From an uncultured Flavobacterium sp. (GTDB lineage Bacteria > Bacteroidota > Bacteroidia > Flavobacteriales > Flavobacteriaceae), in assembly GCF_946479975.1 (NCBI RefSeq), contig NZ_CAMLIX010000004.1, positions 1 through 54,452 of the forward strand: a stretch of DNA of 54,452 nt, given 5' to 3'. Made by a program: the position numbers and the translations under genes. The notes beneath the pieces were generated by a model. That model did not search any database and was not told the DNA's origin. It worked only from the letters and a program-made list of their open reading frames with translations. The first letter of the stretch is position 1; each line of letters begins with the position of its first letter. Shown here piece after piece: positions 25,289 to 34,180 of this stretch.

Positions 25289-26554
25289 ATGGTACATGAA
25301 AGAGTGATGGAAAAACTGGCGATTTTAGCAGATGCAGCCAAATATGATGTTTCTTGTTCCTCGTCTGCGGGTCAGAACAAGCGAAAAAATCAAAACAAAG
25401 GATTGGGCGACACCGGAAATGGAATTTGTCATGCTTACACCGAGGATGGACGTTGTGTGTCTTTACTCAAAATTCTCCTAACCAATCATTGCATTTTTGA
25501 CTGTGCTTATTGCGTGAGCAGAAAAAGCAATGACATCAAACGCGCAGCTTTTACAGTTCAAGAAGTTGTAGATCTTACCATTGGTTTTTACCGAAGAAAT
25601 TATATCGAAGGATTATTTCTGAGTTCTGGAATTTTTGATAATCCAGATTTTACAATGGAACGTTTGGTTCGAATTGCAAAGAAACTCCGCTTAGAAGAAA
25701 ACTTTCATGGTTATATTCATCTAAAAGCAATTCCGGGTGCGAGTGACGATCTTATTCGAGAAGCCGGATTATATGCAGATCGTTTGAGTGTAAACGTAGA
25801 AATGCCAACTGAAAAAAGCTTAAAATTATTAGCGCCAGACAAAAATCACGCTGACGTGATAAAACCAATGGAATATCTTAAAAATGAAATCGTTGGTTAC
25901 AAAGAAGAAAAAAAGTTAAATAAAAAAGCTCCCATTTTTGCTCCAGCCGGACAAAGTACGCAAATGGTAATTGGCGCAACGCAGGAAAATGATATGGAAA
26001 TTTTAGGAATGGCTAATTATTTTTATGATCAAATGAACATGCGACGCGTTTATTATTCTGGTTATGTACCCATAAGTTACGACAACAGACTTCCTGCAAT
26101 TGGAACTCCAGTACCAATGATTCGAGAAAACCGATTGTATCAAGCCGATTGGCTGATTCGTTTTTACGGATTTAATGTAAATGAAATTGTTGGTTTCGAT
26201 CAGCCGAATCTAGATCTTGATATTGACCCAAAATTAGGCTGGGCTTTGCGAAATTTACATCAGTTTCCAGTTGATATTAATACCGCAGATTTAGAATTAA
26301 TTCTGCGCGTTCCCGGAATTGGAGTTACCAGCGCCAAAAAAATTGTTTCTGCCAGAAAATTCAAAAGAATACAGCCTGATGATTTGAAAAAGCTGGGGAT
26401 TGCTTACAATCGATCGAAATTTTTCCTAGCTTTTTCATCTCCGTTTCTATTGCAGAAAGATCTGACTTCTATGCAAATAAAAGATCAGATTTTGAATATT
26501 CAAAACAGCAAGTACAAAAACGATTTTTCGAACCAACTTTCTTTATTTCAATAA
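25289..26554 (+). CDS. Putative DNA modification/repair radical-SAM protein (TIGR03916 type)
   Basis: The 421-residue protein has the radical-SAM cluster motif C68-x3-C72-x2-C75 (CIFDCAYC) within a TIM-barrel-like core, a conserved start LAILADAAKYDVSCSSS, and a C-terminal helix-hairpin-helix (VDINTADLELILRVPGIGV, about residues 330-350) of the kind that binds DNA. These are the features of the TIGR03916 family. The start could instead be the ATG at 25307 (MEKLAIL). It overlaps the TIGR03915-type partner by one base (TAATG), so the two are translationally coupled. The reaction is unknown; a DNA role is inferred from the HhH and pairing. Confidence 0.92.
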   Translation: MVHERVMEKLAILADAAKYDVSCSSSAGQNKRKNQNKGLGDTGNGICHAYTEDGRCVSLLKILLTNHCIFDCAYCVSRKSNDIKRAAFTVQEVVDLTIGFYRRNYIEGLFLSSGIFDNPDFTMERLVRIAKKLRLEENFHGYIHLKAIPGASDDLIREAGLYADRLSVNVEMPTEKSLKLLAPDKNHADVIKPMEYLKNEIVGYKEEKKLNKKAPIFAPAGQSTQMVIGATQENDMEILGMANYFYDQMNMRRVYYSGYVPISYDNRLPAIGTPVPMIRENRLYQADWLIRFYGFNVNEIVGFDQPNLDLDIDPKLGWALRNLHQFPVDINTADLELILRVPGIGVTSAKKIVSARKFKRIQPDDLKKLGIAYNRSKFFLAFSSPFLLQKDLTSMQIKDQILNIQNSKYKNDFSNQLSLFQ

Positions 26555-27330
26555 TGATATTAGTAATTTACGACGGTACATTTGAAGGCTGGCTGACGGC
26601 TGTTTTTGAAATTTACGAATACAAATTTAAAGATGTGGTATTTGCTAAAGATGAATTTTCGAATGCATTACTTTTTTCAAAAAATCACAATGTAGAAACC
26701 GATGATCTAAAAGCAAATCGAGTTTTAAAAGGTTTAAAACAACGTCTTTCACAAAATGGAATAGCCAATATTTACAATGCTTTTTTTTCTGAATTACCTC
26801 AGATCGAAGAAAGCTTATTCCGTTTTGCTACTTATGTTTTTTCAAGTTCCATAAATGTTGAAGGAGATTTGGGTAATAATGATGTTTTAAGCATTAGAAA
26901 AGCAGCACATTTAACAAGCAGAGAAAGTCATAGAATGAAAGCTTTTGTCCGCTTTAAACTAACAAAAGACAATTTGTATTATGCTATTGTCGAACCAGAT
27001 TGTAATGTTTTACCGCTCATTCAAAAACATTTTAAAAATCGCTATGCCGATCAGCGCTGGTTAATTTATGACACCAAACGCAAATACGGCATTTACTACG
27101 ATCTTAAAGATGTTTCTACTGTAGAATTAACATTCGATTCAAATCCTTCATCTTCTAAATTTCTAGCCGAAATCTCAGATGAAGGAGAAGAATTTTTCCA
27201 GAATTTATGGCGAAATTATTTTAAAAGTGTCAATATTGAATCCAGAAAAAACACCAAACTTCATGTACAGCACATGCCGAAACGATATTGGAAAAATCTT
27301 ATTGAAAAAATACCAGACCTTAAAAAATAA
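26554..27330 (+). CDS. Putative DNA metabolism/repair protein (TIGR03915 type)
   Basis: The 258-residue soluble protein begins MILVIYDGTFEGWLTAVFEIY, the characteristic start of the TIGR03915 family. It continues with AAHLTSRESHRMKAFVRF and an end containing RIYG/NLWRNYFKSVNI and HMPKRYWKNL, the latter resembling the finish of uracil-DNA-glycosylase-related proteins by my recollection. It is always found with the radical-SAM partner, with which it overlaps by one base. The two probably act together on DNA or a nucleic-acid modification. The activity has not, to my knowledge, been established. Confidence 0.88.
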   Translation: MILVIYDGTFEGWLTAVFEIYEYKFKDVVFAKDEFSNALLFSKNHNVETDDLKANRVLKGLKQRLSQNGIANIYNAFFSELPQIEESLFRFATYVFSSSINVEGDLGNNDVLSIRKAAHLTSRESHRMKAFVRFKLTKDNLYYAIVEPDCNVLPLIQKHFKNRYADQRWLIYDTKRKYGIYYDLKDVSTVELTFDSNPSSSKFLAEISDEGEEFFQNLWRNYFKSVNIESRKNTKLHVQHMPKRYWKNLIEKIPDLKK

Positions 27331-27339
27331 ATCTATTTC

Positions 27340-28806
27340 TTATTTGCTTTTTTTCAAAGCATCCAGCAGTTCGGCTAAATCAACTACTCCATAAGTAGAT
27401 GAATAATCAGATACGGCATACGGTAAAATCAAACTATTATTGTGAATTATCGCACCGCAGGAATACACCACATTTGGCACATATCCTTCGCGTTCGTCTT
27501 CTAATGGTGCAAGCAAAGGTTCTGTAAGTCGTCCTATTTCTTTAGACGGATCGTCTAAATCAAATAAGGAAGCGCCAATACAATAACGTCTCATTGTACC
27601 CACACCATGCGTAATCACGAGCCAGCCTTCTTCCGTCCAAAGCGGAGAACCGCAATTTCCAATCTGCGTTAATTCCCATGTAAAACGGGGTTGCTGCAAC
27701 AAAATCGGCGTATTCCATTGTGTTGCTCTGTCTGAGTACATAATGTAATTATTAACGCCATCTATTCGAGCAAGCATGGCATATTTCCCTTTAATTTTTC
27801 GAGGAAATAAAGCTAAGTTTTTGTTTTGAGCACCTTCACCGTGAAGAGGCATTACTCTAAAACTATAAAAATCTTCTGTAGAAATTAATTTTGGCAAAAT
27901 TGTATGTCCGTTATAAGCCGTATAAGTTGCCATAACGCGAACCGAATTATCATCATCTGTAAAACGAACAAAACGCGCATCTTCAATTCCTCGGCTTTCA
28001 GAATCTGAAATTGGGAAAATTACACGTTCTGTAATATCAGAATCGTGCTTAAATTGTAGATCATAAAAAGAATTTGCCAGCCACAATATTTCCTGCAAAG
28101 CTGTTTTTCTTTCTTCTCGAATCAAAGGATCGCTTAAAGAGGTTGTCAACATATTTTTAAGAACGGCAAACTCAAATTCTTCTGGCAGATCCTGCATAAT
28201 CTGGACAATATATTTGTCCGTTGTATGCATTTCTGTCAGTTTAGTTAAAAAACGTTCCTTATTAAATAAGGTTTTATGTTCAATTTCGGCTTTATCAATA
28301 TGATTTCCAATCTTCATGATCTGAAGATTATTATCTCTGTCTAAAATTCCTCTTCTAAAAACAATAGACGAAATATGACCTTCTCCAGTAGCTCTAAAAG
28401 AAATTACCACACGTTTTTCACCTGCTTCAAGCCCTGTCTGGTCAAAATCTTCAACAATCGACGGATTAAAAATCGCAGCCGATTCGATTGCATATTCCAT
28501 TGTACAATAAGAACCAATCAGCATTTTACGATCAAGAGACATTCCTTCATAATCAATCTTCATTTCTTCGATTATAGGTCTGATTCTTTCGCAATGTCTA
28601 AAGAAAACGGCCGAAATATTTCGATGACGTCTTGCAAACTCACGAAGCGTCTGCTCTAAAGTCTGTAAAACTTGTTTTTCGTCCAGCATCATAATCCGAA
28701 GCACCATTTGCTGGGTTCTTTCGTTGCCATTCATAAAATATCGGGCAACAACTCTTCTTGAATCTGGTGTAAACTTTATGTTTTTTCGAACTACTGATAC
28801 TCGCAT
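27340..28806 (-). CDS. Glycoside hydrolase family 130 protein (mannoside phosphorylase-like)
   Basis: The 488-residue protein lacks a signal peptide. The C-terminal part (about 200-480) is a five-bladed propeller with GH130 hallmarks: GIEDARFVRFTDDD, TAYNGHTILPKL, IGNCGSPLWTEEGWLVITHG, and VVYSCGAIIHNNSLILPYA. The N-terminal 190 residues are the helical segment seen in long Bacteroidota GH130 members. Such enzymes phosphorolyse or hydrolyse beta-mannosides in the cytoplasm. No other mannan gene is nearby, so the glycan is unknown. It converges with the TIGR03915 gene, leaving only 9 bp. Confidence 0.9.
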   Translation of the reverse strand: MRVSVVRKNIKFTPDSRRVVARYFMNGNERTQQMVLRIMMLDEKQVLQTLEQTLREFARRHRNISAVFFRHCERIRPIIEEMKIDYEGMSLDRKMLIGSYCTMEYAIESAAIFNPSIVEDFDQTGLEAGEKRVVISFRATGEGHISSIVFRRGILDRDNNLQIMKIGNHIDKAEIEHKTLFNKERFLTKLTEMHTTDKYIVQIMQDLPEEFEFAVLKNMLTTSLSDPLIREERKTALQEILWLANSFYDLQFKHDSDITERVIFPISDSESRGIEDARFVRFTDDDNSVRVMATYTAYNGHTILPKLISTEDFYSFRVMPLHGEGAQNKNLALFPRKIKGKYAMLARIDGVNNYIMYSDRATQWNTPILLQQPRFTWELTQIGNCGSPLWTEEGWLVITHGVGTMRRYCIGASLFDLDDPSKEIGRLTEPLLAPLEDEREGYVPNVVYSCGAIIHNNSLILPYAVSDYSSTYGVVDLAELLDALKKSK

Positions 28807-28993
28807 AGTGGTATTTTTTTTTAGGGTATTTAGTATTTGTGGATCACTTATTCTACAACAAGTTAATAATTTTGTTAAAGAAAAACGATTAATTTTTTAT
28901 TAAACTTTAATTTCTCTCTTATTTAGAAAAGAAAATCGGCAGAGAAAACTTTTTTTCTAATTTAGCACACACACCATCAACAAAAGAAAAAAG

Positions 28994-29530
28994 ATGAACA
29001 GAGTAAAAGTTTTGAGAGAAGAAAAAAACCTGACTCAAAATGAACTGGCCGAGAAATCTGGTCTTTCATTAAGAACAATTCAAAGAGTCGAAGCTGGAAA
29101 TAATCTCAAAGGATTTACCTTAAAAACTATTGCACAATCTTTAGAAACCGATCCAGAAAATCTTCTTTTTACTAACGAAATCAATCCTGTTGAAAGAGCC
29201 AAAATCATAAATCTGTCTGCATTAACGGGGTTTATCATTCCTTTTGGAAATTTTATTTTTCCTTTAATTTTAACTTATAAAACTAAAGATTCTCAAAATC
29301 GAGAACTCGGAAAACAGATCGTAACAATTCAAATATTACTAAGTCTAATACTTTCTTTTTTAATGATCTTGAGTCCGTTTATTCAAAAAGCTTTTGCTGT
29401 TAAATTTCCGCTTTTTCTTATTCCGTTACTGCTCATTCTCTGCTTAAAATTAGTTATTGTCATCTTAAACGGTATTAGCTTAAACCGAAAACAAATTTTA
29501 GCTATTAAACTAAAAAACAACTTCTTATAA
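28994..29530 (+). CDS. XRE-family regulator with DUF4870-like membrane domain
   Basis: The 178-residue protein has an N-terminal helix-turn-helix (about residues 2-57, LREEKNLTQNELAEKSGLSL, then RTIQRVEAGNNLKGFTLKTI). This is followed by three membrane helices (about 72-95, 108-130, 135-158) of the DUF4870 sort. It is thus a DNA-binding protein tethered to the inner membrane; ligand and targets are unknown. The gene lies 68 bp before a membrane-anchored aspartic-protease-like gene on the same strand, possibly co-transcribed. Confidence 0.87.
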   Translation: MNRVKVLREEKNLTQNELAEKSGLSLRTIQRVEAGNNLKGFTLKTIAQSLETDPENLLFTNEINPVERAKIINLSALTGFIIPFGNFIFPLILTYKTKDSQNRELGKQIVTIQILLSLILSFLMILSPFIQKAFAVKFPLFLIPLLLILCLKLVIVILNGISLNRKQILAIKLKNNFL

Positions 29531-29597
29531 TTACAGTCATACAAATGTCGTAAAAATGTCGTCTAGATTTTAAACAAAAATCAGAATCAAAATCCGA

Positions 29598-30557
29598 ATG
29601 TTGCAGAAAAATTTAGACATGAAATTATTTAAGAAAATTGCCATCGCTTTTTTAGCTATTATCGTTTTATTTCTTTTTGGAGGTTATTTGTATTTTCAAA
29701 AGAAATTTACACCTTCAGAAAACTATTTGACTGTTTCTGGAACAACCGAAAATCTGCCTCTGACATGGATTTCTTCTCCTGACAACTCACATGCAGCGCT
29801 TCTTTTTCCCGTAAAAATTAAAGGCATCAATCAAACTTTTTACATGCAGTTTGATTCGGGATCGCCAGTTACGGTTTTCTACAAAAACTCTTTAGCATCA
29901 ATTGCAGGAAAATTTCCAAATCAGATTAAAATAAAGGAGAAAGAAATGGAGTTTTCGAACACTTTTTCGATTGGAAATATGAAAATAACTTCAAACACTT
30001 TTGAAGTTTTAAATTATGGTGAAAAAGTCGACTTTGATAATCCAAATTCCGAAAACATAATCGGGACAATTGGAACCGATTTATTAGAAAAACGAATTAC
30101 AATTTTAGATTTCAAAAACAATAAATGTTCTTTTGCAGAAAAAATGGAAGAAAAAGATTTTACAGATTTTGAATTCAAAAAACGTAAAATATTAATTCAA
30201 GCAAAAGTCGACAATCAAGATTTAAAGTTATTGTATGATTCTGGAACAAGCGGTTACGAATTGATTACGCAGAAAGAAATTTGGGAAACGTATAAAAACC
30301 CAAACAGTACGATAAAAACAGAAAAAGGAAATTCGTGGGGAAATACGTTGTCGGTTTTTTCCGCTTCCGCGAATAAGCAAATGCTGATTGGAAACAGATC
30401 ATTACAAATTTCTGAAGTAACTTATATAGAAGGCACTTCAAAACTGCAAAATTTTTTAATGAAAAGTTCAGGAATGCAGGGAATGATTGGGAATAAAATT
30501 TTCCTGAATCATAAACTAATTCTGGATTGTAAAAACCAAAAATTCAAATTAGATTAA
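29598..30557 (+). CDS. Membrane-anchored retropepsin-like aspartic protease, two-lobed
   Basis: The 319-residue protein has an N-terminal membrane helix (about 13-32). It then has two co-linear halves, each with an aspartic-protease-type Asp-Ser-Gly: D86-S-G88 (FYMQFDSGSPV) and D214-S-G216 (LKLLYDSGTSGYE). Each half ends in a similar Ile/Gly segment followed by a strand: NIIGTIGTDLLEKRITILDF in half one and GMIGNKIFLNHKLILDC in half two. It thus resembles a pepsin-like single-chain duplication of a retropepsin unit. The start could be the ATG at 29619 (MKLFKKIAIAF). Substrates are unknown; it probably faces the periplasm. Confidence 0.82.
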   Translation: MLQKNLDMKLFKKIAIAFLAIIVLFLFGGYLYFQKKFTPSENYLTVSGTTENLPLTWISSPDNSHAALLFPVKIKGINQTFYMQFDSGSPVTVFYKNSLASIAGKFPNQIKIKEKEMEFSNTFSIGNMKITSNTFEVLNYGEKVDFDNPNSENIIGTIGTDLLEKRITILDFKNNKCSFAEKMEEKDFTDFEFKKRKILIQAKVDNQDLKLLYDSGTSGYELITQKEIWETYKNPNSTIKTEKGNSWGNTLSVFSASANKQMLIGNRSLQISEVTYIEGTSKLQNFLMKSSGMQGMIGNKIFLNHKLILDCKNQKFKLD

Positions 30558-30584
30558 AAGTAGTTCTCTTTCTATAGATTGTTT

Positions 30585-30830
30585 TTAGGAATTGATTTCT
30601 ATGATACTTTCGACATTTTTTATAAAAGCATCTGTGTCTTTAATTTCCTTTTTAATAGACAAATGATGATCTGATAAATTGTATTGATCAATCATATCTT
30701 TTTTTAAATATTTAATCATAGATTCTATACTTCGAGTATCATTTTCGCCTTGTTTGCTTAACTCGCGATGTTTGCTTTGAAGATAATCTAAAGTCTCTTT
30801 TAACCTCTGAACGTTTAATTTTCCAGTCAT
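30585..30830 (-). CDS. Hypothetical coiled-coil protein, 81 aa
   Basis: I do not recognise this small soluble protein. It is almost entirely helical with heptad-like spacing (LNVQRLKETLDYLQSKHREL, then SIESMIKYLKKDMIDQY, then KEIKDTDAFIKNVESII), suggesting a coiled coil. It converges with the aspartic-protease-like gene, 27 bp apart. No signal or motif is present. It could be a phage- or plasmid-derived remnant, but nothing around it shows that. Confidence 0.6.
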   Translation of the reverse strand: MTGKLNVQRLKETLDYLQSKHRELSKQGENDTRSIESMIKYLKKDMIDQYNLSDHHLSIKKEIKDTDAFIKNVESIIEINS

Positions 30831-31235
30831 TTATTCGTCGTAAAATTTATAAAAATAGTAGCTAAAAATGCGGTAAGATTCAGTTTCTTCCAAAAACTAA
30901 TTATCATTTGAATTTACCTCATCTCCAGCCACTATCTTTTGACACTTACGTTCAAACTGAATATTTGGTTTGAGGCATTTTGCTTTTTTTTATTATTTTT
31001 AAAACAAGCAAAAACAAAGCCTTGAATAACAAATATTTACCATCAAAAATATTTTTACTTTTTAATTTTTAAAAGAATGATAAAGATTACAAAGGTTTTT
31101 TGAAACAGAAAACACAACTTTCAGAACCTCAAAAAGTTACCAAAAATGAGCTTAAATTGTGAATATCTATTTTAATATTTAACTATTTGTTTTGCTGTAA
31201 AATTTATCTTTGGCATCCTTAAAAAATTAAAAAAG
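30831..31235. other. Intergenic region upstream of the DUF4494 gene
   Basis: This 405-bp AT-rich gap holds no gene. The only signal I can support is a TATCTTTG -7 box at 31205-31212. Confidence 0.7.
31205..31212 (+). promoter_or_regulatory. Putative -7 box for the DUF4494 gene
   Basis: TATCTTTG is a full -7 consensus match 23 bp before the ATG. A TTTG lies 15 nt upstream rather than at the usual 19-nt spacing. Confidence 0.6.
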
Positions 31236-31784
31236 ATGAGCGCAGTTTGGTACGAATGCAAAGTAAAATATAGAAAGACAGATGAAACCGGCGGGCAAAA
31301 AGTTTTAACTGAACCTTATTTGGTTGATGCCTTGTCTTATACAGAAGCCGAAAAAAGAATGACCGAAGAAATGGCGGCTTATACAAGTGAAGAATTTAAA
31401 ATCACGGCTATAAAAGTGGCAAATTATGCTGAAATTCATCCGTTTGAAAATGCAGATAGATGGTTTAAATCTAAAATCACTTTAATTGCTTATGATGAAG
31501 AAAGTGGAAAAGAAAGAAAAACAAGTATGTATATGCTGATTCAGGCAAATGATGTTCGCGAAGCTTTTGACAATACACTTCACGTAATGAAAAATACTAT
31601 GGGAGAATATTCTATTCCTGCCATTACAGAAACAGCAATTATGGATGTTTTTCCTTATTTCAGCGGTGAAGAAGGCGAAACTGAAATGCTGGAAAGATTT
31701 AATGCCTTGAAAGCTTCTAAACCAGACAAACCAGAAGTTGAAATGATCGACAATATGGAATTTGAAACCACAGTAGAGGAATAA
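31236..31784 (+). CDS. DUF4494 family protein
   Basis: The 182-residue soluble protein begins SAVWYECKVKYRKTDETGGQK and contains VDALSYTEAEKRMTEEM and YTSEEFKITAIKVANYAEI, recognisable as the Bacteroidota-specific DUF4494 family. The second half repeats a similar strand-helix layout (WFKSKITLIAYDEESGKER, LIQANDVREAFDNTLHVM), so it may be two copies of one fold. The function is unknown. It is a single-gene unit with a clear -7 box and a GAAA-loop terminator 10 bp after its stop. Confidence 0.85.
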   Translation: MSAVWYECKVKYRKTDETGGQKVLTEPYLVDALSYTEAEKRMTEEMAAYTSEEFKITAIKVANYAEIHPFENADRWFKSKITLIAYDEESGKERKTSMYMLIQANDVREAFDNTLHVMKNTMGEYSIPAITETAIMDVFPYFSGEEGETEMLERFNALKASKPDKPEVEMIDNMEFETTVEE

Positions 31785-31793
31785 AAAATAACC

Positions 31794-31824
31794 AAAAGCT
31801 TCAGAGAAATCTGGAGCTTTTTTT
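31794..31824 (+). terminator. GAAA-loop family terminator after the DUF4494 gene
   Basis: Stem AAAAGCTTCAGA with TCTGGAGCTTTT, GAAA loop, T run; identical in core to the copies after the initiator tRNAs. Confidence 0.93.
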
Positions 31825-31923
31825 ATGTTCCAATGGCAAAAACAACAAACACTTCAAAATAAATTTTATATTCGTTATACTTTTAAACTGACACAAAACC
31901 ACTTGCGCTAAAACCAAAACTCG

Positions 31924-33450
31924 ATGAACAAAAAAACACTGATTTTAATTGGGTTTATTATTCTAAAATTTGTTTTACAGTACGTTTTAATAAGTCCAGA
32001 ATACGATTTGCAGCGTGACGAATATCTGCATCTTGATCAGGCACAACATCTTGCCTGGGGTTATTTATCTGTACCGCCGGTGACATCTTGGTTTTCGTGT
32101 CTTATTCTTTTACTGGGAAATTCGGTGTTCTGGGTCAAGTTCTTCCCTGCCCTTTTTGGCGCTTTAACGCTTTTTATTGTTTGGAAAACCATCGAACTTT
32201 TAAAAGGAAATCTCTACGCCTTAATTTTGGGTTCTCTCGGAATTTTATTCTCTTGTTTATTGCGTCTTAATACGCTTTTTCAGCCCAACTCGCTTGATGT
32301 TTTATGCTGGACTGCTTTTTATTATATACTAATTCAGTACATTACAAGCGAAAAAAATAATTGGCTGTATTTTGGCGCCGCGGTATTTGCCTTTGGTTTC
32401 CTTAACAAATACAATATTTTGTTTTTATTACTTGGTTTATTTCCAGCTATTTTACTTTCTAAACAAAGAAAAATCCTGACCAAAAAAGAGTTGTATTTTG
32501 CTCTTATAATGGGTTTTCTATTTATACTTCCTAATCTTTTATGGCAGTATAGAAATCAATTTCCAGTTTTGCATCATATGAAAGAACTGGCAGAAACACA
32601 GTTGGTAAATGTAAACCGACTAGATTTTTTAAAAGAGCAGATTCTCTTTTTCATCGGTTCCTTTTTTGTTATTTTAAGTGCTCTTTTTGCTTTATTGTTT
32701 TACAAACCTTTTCGGCCTTACAGATTCTTTTTCGCGACCTTTATTTTTACGCTTTTAATCTTTATTTATTTCAAAGCAAAAGCCTATTATGCCATTGGTT
32801 TATATCCAATTTACATTGGGTTTGGCGCTGTTTATTTATCTGAAATTTTAAATGATGGATGGAAACGTTACTTAAAACCTGTTTTGATCCTCATTCCGAT
32901 TTTACTTTTTATTCCGATGTACAATATTGCATTTCCGAATAAAAGTCCAGAATATATAGCTGCAAATCCACAGAAATATCAAAAATTAGGAATGCTTCGC
33001 TGGGAAGACGGAAAAGAGCATCAATTACCGCAGGATTTCGCCGATATGCTGGGCTGGAAAGAGCTAGCCCGCAAAACCGATTCGATTTACGCTTTACTCC
33101 CAAATCAAAAAGAAACAATTGTAATTTGTGACAATTACGGACAAGCCGGCGCCATAAATTTTTACACCAAAAAAGGAATTAAAGCCGTTTCATTCAATGC
33201 CGATTATGTAAATTGGTTTAATTTGAGTATTCAGTACAAAAATTTAATTCGCGTAAAAGAATTTGATGAACACAATGAAGAACTAAAAGAAACGTCTCCA
33301 TACTTTGAAACTGCCTCTATTGGCGGTGAAATTACCAATAAATATGCGCGGGAATATCGAACCACTATTTTCGTTTTCACGAATGCAAAAATCGACATCA
33401 ACAAAAGATTAGAGGACGAAATCAAAAAAGAAAAAAATTATAAAAATTAA
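31924..33450 (+). CDS. Glycosyltransferase family 39 (ArnT/PMT-like) membrane protein
   Basis: The 508-residue protein has about ten membrane helices over residues 1-345 and a soluble C-terminal domain (about 350-508). The first extracytoplasmic loop carries the PMT-type acidic motif DEYLHLDQAQHLAWGYLSV, where the Asp-Glu pair is catalytic in this fold. Further family traits are FWVKFFPALFGALTLF and FGFLNKYNILFLLLGL. GT39/83 enzymes transfer sugars from polyprenyl-phosphate donors to lipids or proteins at the periplasmic face. The acceptor is unknown. Its stop overlaps the next ATG by one base, so it is coupled to a DUF4269 gene, an odd pairing without obvious logic. Confidence 0.88.
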   Translation: MNKKTLILIGFIILKFVLQYVLISPEYDLQRDEYLHLDQAQHLAWGYLSVPPVTSWFSCLILLLGNSVFWVKFFPALFGALTLFIVWKTIELLKGNLYALILGSLGILFSCLLRLNTLFQPNSLDVLCWTAFYYILIQYITSEKNNWLYFGAAVFAFGFLNKYNILFLLLGLFPAILLSKQRKILTKKELYFALIMGFLFILPNLLWQYRNQFPVLHHMKELAETQLVNVNRLDFLKEQILFFIGSFFVILSALFALLFYKPFRPYRFFFATFIFTLLIFIYFKAKAYYAIGLYPIYIGFGAVYLSEILNDGWKRYLKPVLILIPILLFIPMYNIAFPNKSPEYIAANPQKYQKLGMLRWEDGKEHQLPQDFADMLGWKELARKTDSIYALLPNQKETIVICDNYGQAGAINFYTKKGIKAVSFNADYVNWFNLSIQYKNLIRVKEFDEHNEELKETSPYFETASIGGEITNKYAREYRTTIFVFTNAKIDINKRLEDEIKKEKNYKN

Positions 33451-33974
33451 TGATTGACTTTACAAATATATCTTATCTAAAAATAGGAAATCAAAAACAG
33501 CAATTGGCTTTTGAAGTTTTAACGAAACACCAAATTTTAGAAAGTCTTTCTGATTTTGATCCGATTTTAGTCGGCACAATTCCTATAAATATAGATATTG
33601 AAAACAGCGATCTTGATATTATTTGCCATTGGACGACTAAATCTCATTTTATTGCACAAATAAAAAGTCATTTTGAAAAAGAAACCAACTTCAATATCAA
33701 AGAAATTGTAATCGATAATCAAAATTCTATTGTGGCGAACTTCAATATTGACGTTTTTGAGATCGAAATCTTCGGACAGAATATTCCAACCGAACATCAA
33801 AACGGCTACAAACACATGATTATTGAAGATAAAATCCTACGTTCTAAAGATGAAAATTTTCGGTTGGAAATAATCAAATTAAAAGAAAAAGGCTTAAAAA
33901 CAGAACCTGCATTTGGCTTATTACTAGGCTTAAAGGGAAATATTTACCAAGAATTATTAGATTTTAAAATCTGA
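33450..33974 (+). CDS. DUF4269 family protein (nucleotidyltransferase-like)
   Basis: The 174-residue soluble protein has the DUF4269 layout: KQQLAFEVLTKHQILESLSDF, then a Gly-rich strand and acidic pair like a nucleotidyltransferase core (ILVGTIPINIDIENSDLDII, with Asp-Leu-Asp as possible metal ligands), then VFEIEIFGQNIPTEHQNGYKHM and a helical end. The family's function is unknown; a nucleotidyltransferase fold is inferred from the G-[ST]-x(n)-D-x-D pattern. It overlaps the GT39 stop by one base. Confidence 0.85.
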   Translation: MIDFTNISYLKIGNQKQQLAFEVLTKHQILESLSDFDPILVGTIPINIDIENSDLDIICHWTTKSHFIAQIKSHFEKETNFNIKEIVIDNQNSIVANFNIDVFEIEIFGQNIPTEHQNGYKHMIIEDKILRSKDENFRLEIIKLKEKGLKTEPAFGLLLGLKGNIYQELLDFKI

Positions 33975-34023
33975 TAAAATCATTCTTCTTTAGAAATTTA
34001 AAAAAATAAAGTGCCTGTTTTAT

Positions 34024-34053
34024 TTGCATAACCGTATTTAGTGTGTATCTTTG
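34024..34053 (+). promoter_or_regulatory. Promoter of tRNA-fMet copy 2
   Basis: TTG (34024-34026), 19 nt, then TATCTTTG (34046-34053); a perfect consensus match, 12 nt before the tRNA. Confidence 0.92.
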
Positions 34054-34065
34054 CACCCGAAACAT

Positions 34066-34138
34066 CGCGGGATAGAGCAGTAGGCAGCTCGTCGGGCTCA
34101 TAACCCGAAGGTCACAGGTTCGAGTCCTGTTCCCGCTA
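34066..34138 (+). tRNA. Initiator tRNA-fMet (CAT), copy 2
   Basis: The 73-nt sequence is identical to the copy at 16153, including the C1/U72 mismatch, the three G-C anticodon-stem pairs and the absence of an encoded CCA. The -7 box and the CACCCGAAACAT leader are also identical, and the same terminator follows, so the duplicated unit spans from the -7 box to the terminator. A partial copy of its 3' end recurs at 34664. Confidence 0.95.
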
Positions 34139-34145
34139 CTAAAAC

Positions 34146-34177
34146 AAAAAGCTTCAGAGAAATCTGGAGCTTTTTTT
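34146..34177 (+). terminator. GAAA-loop family terminator of tRNA-fMet copy 2
   Basis: Stem AAAAGCTTCAGA with TCTGGAGCTTTT around GAAA, then a T run; identical to the copy at 16233. Confidence 0.93.
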
Positions 34178-34180
34178 GTT

